The position numbers and the translations under genes are program-made. DNA of 64,000 nt from Parietichytrium sp. I65-24A (taxonomy: Eukaryota; Sar; Bigyra; Thraustochytrida; Thraustochytriidae), in contig BLSF01000022.1 of NCBI GenBank assembly GCA_012862575.1, forward strand, positions 496,001 through 560,000. Reading direction: 5' to 3'. Of the stretch, positions 57,251-64,000 are shown in pieces (position 1 is the first letter of the stretch; every line of letters starts with the position of its first letter). Under the pieces are notes generated by a model. It had not been told where the DNA came from. It saw only the letters and a program-made list of their open reading frames with translations, and searched no databases.

Positions 57251-58840
57251 TCATGCACCGTCTTGTCTATCATCACCGCCTTTCACTGCCGCGTCCTCGT
57301 CCTCGTCGTCTTCATCGTCCTCATCCTTCTCTTTCTCCTCGTCGTCATCGTCTTGGTCAATATTCTCGTCTTCTGCCCCGCTAGGATCCCGCTCCTCATC
57401 GGCATCGGCACCTTTGTCAGGGAGCGGCAAGCCTTGAAGAAAGGAGGGCTTTGTGCTTTTCAAAATATCGCCGATGGTCGACACGACCTTAGCTCTCCCT
57501 ACCTCATCCTCCACAAGTTTCTGCGCTCCAATCGCCGTGAGGCACGAGTCGACAAATTGGGCAAAGTACGAGTCGGTATCTAGAGCAGTTTGCAAAGCCC
57601 GGTATTTGTTTGGAGCCTTTTCGATGGTGACAAGGAGCTCTAACAGCCTCGGATCCCTCATTTGCTTTTGGACAGGCTCGTTGGTATCCAAGCGCGACAA
57701 TACCCCATCGGCTAGCGACCACTGTTCTTGCTGCTGGTCTTCCACGAACCTCTGGAAAGACGAAGAATGACCGTCTTTGAGCATAAATTCAAGAGAAACC
57801 TCTCTTGAAGAGTTGGCTTCTATTTTTCGGGACTTGCGCCCTTCCGCGGAAGCATCGTCACTCACGGCTGCGCGTTTTTTACTCACGCCCTGAAGTTGCT
57901 CCGCAAGCGTGTCCAAATCACTTTGGTTAAGGATCTTTCTTGCTTTCTCGTTCAACTCACTCTCATCCAACTGGAATTCATCATACTCCTTCACTGCGCA
58001 ACCGAAAACCACCCTCGCCTTTGTCTTTTCGTTTTTACCGATTCGATCAGAAAGAGGCTCTGCAAGGTCGAATTTTTTCTTGATCCACCACAGACTCATC
58101 TCTTTCTCATCAGCCCAATCGTTAAACGCGGATTTACCTTCGCGCATGGTCTCTAATCTAAGTGACTCCTCAATGTCTTCTTGCGAGCCACTGGTTTCAT
58201 CCTTCAATAAGCTAGCCCATCGACCAACGTCCGCGGCATCAAACTCAATATTTTTCAGCAGATGCGGAGCAGCCCAGAGCCTCCAAAGCTCCGTTTGCTC
58301 TTCCTCCGACCACATTGTCGGGGAGCCTTGCTTTCCTTCTTCGACGCCTTTGGAGCCGGCAGATTTGACGGCATCCGCGGCTGCGCGAGCCTCGTCGCCG
58401 GGCTCCTCCTCAGAGCTCTCCTCTCGTGTGTCGACTTTGGGAGGGGTTCCAGACGAAGGCTCTACTAGGTTTCCGGGTTCCGCGTTGCCACCCACATCAG
58501 GAGGGTTTCCCGCGTCGGTCTCCGTCGATGAGTCCAGTATGGCCGAAGGTGGCGCCTGGGCCTCCGCATTCTGTGGAGGCAAGGTTTTTACGGGAGTCTC
58601 GCCATTTTCTGTCTCCTCTTCCATGCCCCGCCCGGTGTGGCTCGCAGTCAGCTGTGGGCCTCCATCCCTCTGCGCGATGAGCTTCTTTTGCGCACCGATC
58701 TGCAACCAGCAGAGTGTGAGCAGCTTGGAAGCCACGGCTTTGGCACTTTCCGTAGCGCCGACGCGACAAAGCGAGAAGCCGCCAACAAAGTGCTCACCCA
58801 GCGTACTCGTGCCGACGAGTGCGAGCTGTAGCTGCACCAT
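57251..58840 (-). CDS. Acidic protein with ZNHIT3-like C-terminal domain
   Basis: The frame gives 529 residues from the ATG at 58840 (G at -3). A second start at 58624 (GRG-MEEETENG) would drop 72 hydrophobic, poorly typical residues and may be the real one. The middle is Ser/Pro/Glu-rich and then has a mixed helical domain around WSEEEQTELWRLWAAPHL and WADEKEMSLWWIKKKFDLA. Residues 391-437 (RDPRLLELLVTIEKAPNKYR, FAQFVDSCLTAI) match the C-terminal domain of ZNHIT3/yeast Hit1, which binds NUFIP/Rsa1 in box C/D snoRNP assembly. No HIT zinc finger is seen, and the protein is over three times longer than ZNHIT3. The last 40 residues are nearly all Asp, Glu and Lys. A snoRNP-assembly or chromatin role is inference. 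Confidence 0.6.
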   Translation of the reverse strand: MVQLQLALVGTSTLGEHFVGGFSLCRVGATESAKAVASKLLTLCWLQIGAQKKLIAQRDGGPQLTASHTGRGMEEETENGETPVKTLPPQNAEAQAPPSAILDSSTETDAGNPPDVGGNAEPGNLVEPSSGTPPKVDTREESSEEEPGDEARAAADAVKSAGSKGVEEGKQGSPTMWSEEEQTELWRLWAAPHLLKNIEFDAADVGRWASLLKDETSGSQEDIEESLRLETMREGKSAFNDWADEKEMSLWWIKKKFDLAEPLSDRIGKNEKTKARVVFGCAVKEYDEFQLDESELNEKARKILNQSDLDTLAEQLQGVSKKRAAVSDDASAEGRKSRKIEANSSREVSLEFMLKDGHSSSFQRFVEDQQQEQWSLADGVLSRLDTNEPVQKQMRDPRLLELLVTIEKAPNKYRALQTALDTDSYFAQFVDSCLTAIGAQKLVEDEVGRAKVVSTIGDILKSTKPSFLQGLPLPDKGADADEERDPSGAEDENIDQDDDDEEKEKDEDDEDDEDEDAAVKGGDDRQDGA

Positions 58841-59001
58841 CGCTCGCCGCTTGCGCCGCTTGCGCCACCTGGACGACCTCCGATGTTTTTATTGGCTTTG
58901 CAATGCTTTGTAGCACTTCGCGAACGAGACCGAAAGACGTTCTCTTCGGTCGCTGTGTACTAGCGCGCGTGTTTTTCCCCGCACATGTCTTGGCAAGCGA
59001 T

Positions 59002-59111
59002 TGTTGATTGATTGATCAACTCGGAAGGTTTTTTACTTTTTACAGTTATACAACAGTAGTACTTTCATCAAGTGGCACAGTCAATCAATCAATCGAAATC
59101 AATCAATCAAA
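59002..59111. repeat. Inverted TTGA/TCAA microsatellite pair
   Basis: TTGATTGATTGATCAA near 59005-59020 is complementary to TCAATCAATCAA near 59081-59092, with a second TCAATCAATCAA near 59098-59110. A stem of at least 12 bp with a loop of about 60 nt is possible. Confidence 0.65.
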
Positions 59112-59920
59112 AACACATGGTCAGTATCGTCGCGTGGGTCGATTGACATGTGAGTGAAGGACAAAGGATGAAGAATGAAGGCATGGGACATCATGGGACC
59201 CGTAAGAGCGTATTCTTTTACTTGCGCTGTCCCTTCTGGCGGAACTTTGTCTCTCGCAAGTTTCAAGTGAAAAGCTGTCGCTCGAGCGGGCCAGCCAAGG
59301 AACGGCTGGATGTCGAGAGAGTATGGTTTAGAGTAGTTTCTGGGATACGAGCTTGGTTATTTTCCTTAGCTGGCCTGGGAAGCTTAGAAGCTAGTCCACA
59401 CACAAACAGGTCAGGTGCATGCATGAAAGAGTTATCGACCACTTGCCTGTGAACAAACACTGCACTGCAAAGCCGCCAATTGCAACGCTTTCCATAAAGC
59501 GCAGCTACGGAAACGTGTCGCGGTCTAGTCTGTTCTCGTTGACTTTTCTTGGCACAGAACAGTACAGAACGGAACAGGCAGAAGACGCATTTGTCGCGGA
59601 CCAAGCTCTAGCTAGATCCTCTGGGTATACTGCGTGCATGAAAGAGAGCCATGTTTGTAAGAACCGGTTTGCGTCAGTTTTTTGAAATGCCTTGGCGGAG
59701 TTGCTCAGATAACTTGCTTGCGGCAAAGCAGGAATTGCTGTGTGAGGTGAGGACAGGATTGTGTTGGTAGACTTCTGTGCATCACCACTAGCCAAAAAGC
59801 AATGGGCCACAATCGGGCAATGGACCAACCGATTGTAGCAAACCGTGCGAGCGCATGTTGGTGCAGGCGGAGTCAGATCGCCCCTTCGCGTCTTTCGCTC
59901 TAATGCGCATGAATACGGTG

Positions 59921-59935
59921 AAAAAAAAAAAAAAA
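59921..59935 (+). repeat. A15 homopolymer
   Basis: Fifteen A in a row, about 80 nt past the stop of NDUFS6 as read on the minus strand (there T15). No flanking duplications were seen that would mark a retroposed copy. Confidence 0.85.
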
Positions 59936-60012
59936 TAGAACAAAGCATCGTCATGAAAGCAATGAAGGAAAAAGAAAAGAAAAAGAAAAAATGAACAATG
60001 GAGGTGACGGCC

Positions 60013-60357
60013 TTAGTGATGATGTTTCATTATGTATCTGATGCCGCAGTACTTGCAGGTCTTTGGCGTGTCTGGGTCGATGGTATCAAGCTGAATGAAT
60101 TCGATTGGATGTCCGAGAGAGCCGCCGCCACCGTCGCACAGAGCCGACACTCCGTCCACTTCCACAACCGGCGCCTTTGCGATCAACTCCTCCGCGTTGC
60201 TGTGGTGCGGGTTCGCATACTTTCCAGTAGGCTCCGCGCTCTGGGCGTTCACCTTGTACGACAAGCTCCTCACCGCACAAGCACGAACCTGCGCGCGGCT
60301 CGCCGCAGCAGCGCGTGCGGCGGCCAAAGTCGCCGATCTCCGGAGCACAAAAGACAT
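60013..60357 (-). CDS. NDUFS6: Mitochondrial complex I subunit NDUFS6 (13-kDa, zinc-binding)
   Basis: The ATG at 60357 (A at -3) gives 114 residues that begin MSFVLRRSATLAAARAAAAS, a typical Arg/Ala/Ser mitochondrial presequence. An earlier in-frame ATG cluster at 60402 would add 15 residues without presequence character. The C-terminus carries the zf-CHCC signature: CDGGGGSLGHPIEFIQLD, then C-K-YCGIRY and a final His run (KHHH). This matches NDUFS6, the zinc-binding accessory subunit of NADH:ubiquinone oxidoreductase. The length agrees with the family. The gene is intronless. Confidence 0.93.
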   Translation of the reverse strand: MSFVLRRSATLAAARAAAASRAQVRACAVRSLSYKVNAQSAEPTGKYANPHHSNAEELIAKAPVVEVDGVSALCDGGGGSLGHPIEFIQLDTIDPDTPKTCKYCGIRYIMKHHH

Positions 60358-60994
60358 TCTCGCTACTGCATCAAACCAACCACATTCGCGCACCATCATC
60401 AAATGTTAGCATCCATCCTCCATCTTCCATCCACGGTCAGCGACACCTCGCAAACTCTAAACTCTCATAATCGTGCGTGCACACCAACTCTCACACTGGC
60501 GCACTCACTTCTGTTCCAGTCCAACTTGCCACTTGCCACTTTTCACAGCAGCGTTGAGCCAACTTACTGGTACCAACGACAGTTTCTTCCTCTGTATTCA
60601 ACTCAATTCGTTCAACTCGTCCCGCGCACAGAGCTCAAAGTGTCCGCGCGAGCATCGCACATATGCCGAGAACTAGAGTAAATGGTAGCGGCGCATAGGA
60701 CTTGGTGTTTTGCCGGCAGGGCAGGCATAGCGGGGATGTGGAGAATGGTAGGCGAGTGTGGTGGTGCAGTAAGGTGAAAGTAGTGTGCAGAGCGCGTATT
60801 GTTGGATATGTGAATATGGAAAGGTGTATTTGGTGTGTATTTGCGATTATGGTTGGCACGCAATGGCCCAGCAACTTCTTCGATCAAAAGATGAAACCCA
60901 GAGAGTTCCACCAGGTTGAAATTGGACACTGAGAGGAGTTGAAATCAGGTGTTGCTCTCAGCCTTATGAAAGATATGTATGTTGTTTTTAAGAT
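60358..60994. other. Spacer with no recognised feature
   Basis: These 637 bp lie between the start of NDUFS6 and the end of the SLATT-like gene, both on the minus strand. The part next to 60358 should hold the NDUFS6 promoter. Nothing specific was recognised. Confidence 0.5.
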
Positions 60995-60999
60995 TTATT
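60994..60999 (-). terminator. AATAAA overlapping the stop codon of the SLATT-like gene
   Basis: TTTATT on the plus strand reads AATAAA on the coding strand and overlaps the TAA stop at 60995-60997. If it is used as a polyadenylation signal, the 3' UTR would be only some 15-30 nt. It may be coincidence. Confidence 0.3.
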
Positions 61000-62401
61000 C
61001 AGAGAAATAGCCTTGCGATACCTTGGACTTGTACACCAGATGAGAAGTTGTGAACCCATCACTTCCTACTCTTGTAATTCCGTCATCGATTTCTAACTCC
61101 TCTTCCTTGACGTAATCGACCACCTTTCCGCCAAAGGACACTCGATATGCCTTCTTCCCTTGTATTTTAATCACTTGACCTTGCACTCTCTTGCCTCCAA
61201 AGACAGCAATGACCTTGGTCCCCTTCGCAAACTTTGGCGAAGCATGCTTGCCACCTTGATACAAAAATGCGCGGTTCATCGGAATTCTCTTTTCAGCATC
61301 CCCGTCGTCATAGTCCACATCGATGGTGCCGTCCGGGTACACTGCAACGATTTTTCCCGGATAGTAGCGGTCAGATCCACGGAAGCGGCATGCAACACGA
61401 TCGCCCACATCCAATAGTCTCTGCCCGACATCTGGTTTTGCGAGACCTTCGGAAGGGGCGCTGTGAGGCTCGGGGGCCGTTGGACTTGGCACAAAATCAG
61501 TTACTTTACGCAGAAGCTCGATCCGGATACGGCGCCTGACTTCACCGCTTGCCAGGCGAATATCTGCGGTCCCGTCTTCATGGACCTTCTTGACAACTCC
61601 GTTACGGGGGGAACCTTTGCCGTTGTCGTCCACCTGAACTCTTTCGCCTCGCTTGAAAGAAGTCTCCCAGATGACATCCGACACGTCTTCTGAAATATCG
61701 GTGTCTACGTCCGACTTGTTTGGGTCCTCAACGTCACCCTGCGGGCTGACCTTTTTCTCAGACTTTTTCGTGCAGCATGTGCTGAGCCAGAGCCGGTCAC
61801 AGCAATTCACAGGCATTCGGTCGGTATACTTGTTGTTCATAGTCCACGAAGGCAGCGGGAATTGGCATGCCGCGTTTGCCTCATAGTTCTCACGCGCCCA
61901 GCGCGTAAGTAAGTCAAGCTGCCCCTCGTGGTCGTTCTTCGTGAAAAGATATCTTGTCGCGACAATGTCCTCCACGAGAACAGCCATGCGCACTGCGGTC
62001 ATGCGATGGCTCTCGGCCTTCTGCTCGAACCTTTGCACCCAAATGAGACTCAAAAGGATGCTATTCGCCGTGGACATCGAAATTAGCACCCAGCGAGTCG
62101 CGGAAATCTCACTAAACGCCGCCACCGCTGTAGCGAGGGCGGCAAGCACCACGGCCGGGATGGCGTATTGCAAGCGTTTCTTGTCGTAGTATTCATAGGC
62201 TGCACTGTGTCGTCTTCGCATAATGCGCACATTTTTCAAAATCCGCGATGCGCGCTCAAGATGGCCGAGGTTGTCCGCAAGGTCGGCGAGCTCCCCGTCG
62301 TCGCCTTCCACTTCGACGTGCATGTAGTTTTCCTCTGACCTAAACTTTTGCAGTGCCGGCGGCTGCAAATTCTTCAAGTGCTCGCCATTCGAGGGGATCA
62401 T
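60995..62401 (-). CDS. SLATT-like two-helix membrane protein with three Tudor-like modules
   Basis: The first in-frame ATG at 62401 (A at -3) gives 468 residues; the frame stays open upstream only to a GTG at 62521. Residues about 45-150 match the SLATT pattern: RRRHSAAYEYYDKKRLQYAI before helix 1 (80-96), helix 2 (103-121), then WVQRFEQKAESHRMTAVRMA with conserved-looking Lys/His. In bacteria SLATT proteins are predicted pore-forming effectors of nucleotide-signalling defence systems; SLATT-like proteins are also known in fungi. A CC-CC cluster at 200-210 (NCCDRLW, STCCTKK) could be palmitoylated. Three Tudor-like modules follow: about 250-300 (GERVQVDDN), 332-381 (GDRVACRFRGSDRYYPGKIV, DYDDGD) and 394-435 (GTKVIAVFGGKRVQGQV). 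The second resembles the Tudor-like module in the giant protein's tail. The role is unknown. Confidence 0.7.
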   Translation of the reverse strand: MIPSNGEHLKNLQPPALQKFRSEENYMHVEVEGDDGELADLADNLGHLERASRILKNVRIMRRRHSAAYEYYDKKRLQYAIPAVVLAALATAVAAFSEISATRWVLISMSTANSILLSLIWVQRFEQKAESHRMTAVRMAVLVEDIVATRYLFTKNDHEGQLDLLTRWARENYEANAACQFPLPSWTMNNKYTDRMPVNCCDRLWLSTCCTKKSEKKVSPQGDVEDPNKSDVDTDISEDVSDVIWETSFKRGERVQVDDNGKGSPRNGVVKKVHEDGTADIRLASGEVRRRIRIELLRKVTDFVPSPTAPEPHSAPSEGLAKPDVGQRLLDVGDRVACRFRGSDRYYPGKIVAVYPDGTIDVDYDDGDAEKRIPMNRAFLYQGGKHASPKFAKGTKVIAVFGGKRVQGQVIKIQGKKAYRVSFGGKVVDYVKEEELEIDDGITRVGSDGFTTSHLVYKSKVSQGYFSE

Positions 62402-63595
62402 CTTGCACGCCGCTGCTGCTTCTGCACCTGGTCGCCTCTTCGCCTTCTCGCCTTCTCGCGCTCTCGCCTTCTGATACCCTTCGCTCTGTTCAAAGCTTTC
62501 AATTGAATTTTGAACTGCCACTTTTTGGTACGCTCGGTCCAGACCACAAAAATCAGTCCGCTCAAGCGAAGAGCTCGAAACCTTTCAACTTTCAACTTGC
62601 AATTTCCAACTCGCAACTTCCAATGCACACACAGTGTACTACGTATAGATAGATAGCCCGAAAAGTAGTCTTTGCGAAAAAAGAGAGATGCGGGAGAGCT
62701 GTTACATTGCCAAGTTAGAACCTCGGACGTGGTCAGCGTAAGGTCTGGGCGCAGATGCGTAAATTGATACGCATTATACTTTCTCTCTATCAGTAGCTAG
62801 TGCGATCTCTTCCACAACTCGGACAAACATAGATCCGGTGAACACTCTATTCCCCCGACTAGCGAGCCTGATATCTCGGGATCTAGTCTTCAAGTTGGAC
62901 GGCGGCCGCGCTCCACAAGTGGGAAAAAAACAAACGCTTTCCTGTGTACCGTTTAGTTGAAACGGAACCTCCTTGAGTGACTGTGAACTACTTTCTCTTC
63001 AACTGCGCCAGAGGAATCTTCAATTGCGCCATGAAGACGGAGCTTTCACTCATCTAAGCTTAGACAATCGAATATACCACCGACCTCCTTCGTGATCGGT
63101 GGCCAGAGTTGCCTGCCGCCTCCTGAGAGCCTCGGACGGACAGACTACGGTGACGTGAGTGTTTCCAAACGGACAAGTTGCACATATGAAGCGCTTGGGC
63201 TCTCCTTCTATTCAATGTGTTGAAGAATCTATACAGAGGGGAATCTCCGCATTACGCTGTAAGAGATCCAAACGATCGAATGGCGGAATTAGCGGGCTTG
63301 TGGAGGTGGTTGGCGTTGTTGTCTTGTTCGCGTGTGTTCACTTTTGTTCCTGAATTTTCTCTTGTCGATAGTGAGAGTTGAGTTTGTGAGCGTGGGTTTC
63401 ATAAACGGCCACCAAATGACGAAAAACATATTTGAAATTAAAAAAAAAAGAGAGAAGAAAATATATTTTGATCGTAATGGAAAGCAAAACAATAATTTAT
63501 TTAGAAATAGAAACAAAACTTCCGAATGAGAGCAACATGCATTGTCCGTGGATCCATGAGGATGGAAGGCCAATGAAAATGATCTTGCTGAACAC
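62402..63595. other. 1.2-kb spacer
   Basis: No gene is supported. The stretch near 62402-62640 is the 5' flank of the SLATT-like gene and has pyrimidine-rich CTTCTCGCC units. An AATAAA on the minus strand at 63496-63501 probably serves the right-edge gene. Confidence 0.5.
63496..63501 (-). terminator. Candidate polyadenylation signal AATAAA for the right-edge gene
   Basis: TTTATT on the plus strand, about 95 nt past the stop of the minus-strand frame at 63596. Only a sequence match in a plausible position. Confidence 0.35.
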
Positions 63596-64000
63596 TCAGA
63601 TCTTGTCACTCATAGGATCTGCAATTTCTGCTTCGGGCAGGTCTCCCTTTACGACAGTCGCTTCCACCAACTTTGAGGCTGGAGTTGTGGCCGTGGACGC
63701 GGCAGCACCGGCAAGCATAGGCTTGACCACGAAGAATGCGACGGCTGCCAAAAGTAGCACACCTCCAACAGATGCACCAACGATGGCCCCGACTGCAGAA
63801 GAGCCTTCATCATCATCTGAGCCATTTGCAGCATTATCAAGGCCAGACGACACTGTAGGACTCAAAGTTGCCGACCCGCCTTCCACGCTGGGCGGGCTCG
63901 TGGGCGGGGTCGTCGTTGGAGCAGCGGTTGGAAGGTCACAGGTGGCCGACGGCTCGACACTGAACGCGGTCACATTCTCAGAAAACATGCTCTTGAGTGA
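63596..64000 (-). CDS. C-terminal end of a type I membrane protein, 5' partial at the window edge
   Basis: The frame is open to the right edge of the window, so the start is outside; the Met at 63988 is probably internal. The visible part has FSENVTAFSVEPSATC, which includes an N-glycosylation sequon, then a Thr/Pro/Ser-rich stalk (TAAPTTTPPTSPPS) likely O-glycosylated. One transmembrane helix follows at about 63718-63787 (AVGAIVGASVGGVLLLAAVA), and a short cytosolic tail ends in MSDKI. It looks like a cell-surface protein; the ectodomain family cannot be told from this fragment. Confidence 0.65.
   Translation of the reverse strand, partial: SLKSMFSENVTAFSVEPSATCDLPTAAPTTTPPTSPPSVEGGSATLSPTVSSGLDNAANGSDDDEGSSAVGAIVGASVGGVLLLAAVAFFVVKPMLAGAAASTATTPASKLVEATVVKGDLPEAEIADPMSDKI

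Larger units (their letters stand above)
58841..60012. other. 1.2-kb spacer with inverted TTGA/TCAA runs and a poly-A tract
   Basis: No gene is supported. A (TTGA)n run at 59002-59020 and complementary (ATCA)n runs at 59080-59111 could pair. An A15 tract lies at 59921-59935, and A/G-rich sequence at 59960-59995 follows. Confidence 0.5.

Noticed and set aside
1-64000. Transposons, retroelements, virus-derived genes or CRISPR arrays
   Set aside because: I looked for reverse transcriptase, integrase, transposase and capsid-like motifs, long terminal repeats and spaced direct repeats and saw none; repeats here are microsatellites or in-gene domain repeats.

Overview
The window is nuclear DNA from a unicellular eukaryote. 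It shows nuclear-encoded mitochondrial complex I subunit NDUFS6 with a presequence, a Rho-type GTPase with a CaaX box, an ER lectin with MRH domains, and PWWP and Tudor-like proteins. No bacterial operon layout, tRNA, rRNA or mobile element was recognised. All genes read as single uninterrupted reading frames, including one of 33.5 kb. The spacers are long and rich in microsatellites. Intron-poor genes plus PDZ/Tudor-like, Calx-beta-like and Cys-rich secreted modules would fit a stramenopile such as a labyrinthulomycete (thraustochytrid), but this assignment is an inference.

Layout: 1-2150 (+) is the 3' part of a membrane-anchored subtilisin-family protease. 4900-38448 (+) is one gene for an 11,182-residue single-pass surface protein that fills half the window. 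38892-40442 (-) is a PWWP plus TFIIS-N/IBD-like chromatin protein. 43052-43759 (+) and 44322-44954 (-) are unrecognised proteins. About 5.7 kb without genes follows. 50658-51284 (-) is a Rho-like GTPase. After another empty stretch come 54024-55559 (-), an OS-9/ERLEC1-like ER lectin, and 55925-56950 (+), a metallo-beta-lactamase-fold hydrolase, transcribed divergently. 57251-58840 (-) carries a ZNHIT3-like C-terminal domain. 60013-60357 (-) is NDUFS6. 60995-62401 (-) is a SLATT-like two-helix membrane protein with Tudor-like modules. 63596-64000 (-) is the C-terminal end of a type I membrane protein cut by the window edge.

The main object is the giant protein. It has a signal peptide, then 34 Cys-rich repeats built around DCGG, a long beta-solenoid-like region, two fibronectin-II-like domains, about 26 Calx-beta-like repeats, a REJ-like/EGF/helical interlude, about 12 more Calx-beta-like repeats, a thrombospondin type 1 domain and one transmembrane helix. 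Its cytosolic tail reads Tudor-PDZ-Tudor-Tudor-PDZ. Many Calx-beta-like repeats carry a small Cys-rich insert, and in both arrays insert-bearing and plain repeats alternate. This points to growth by duplication of a two-repeat unit of about 285 residues. The same type of Tudor-like module recurs in the SLATT-like gene 22 kb away, so two membrane proteins in the window carry a related cytosolic cassette.

Limits: domain names come from reading motifs by eye. Exact repeat boundaries, solenoid structure and species assignment were not computed. Start codons are the first good in-frame ATG; upstream exons cannot be excluded.
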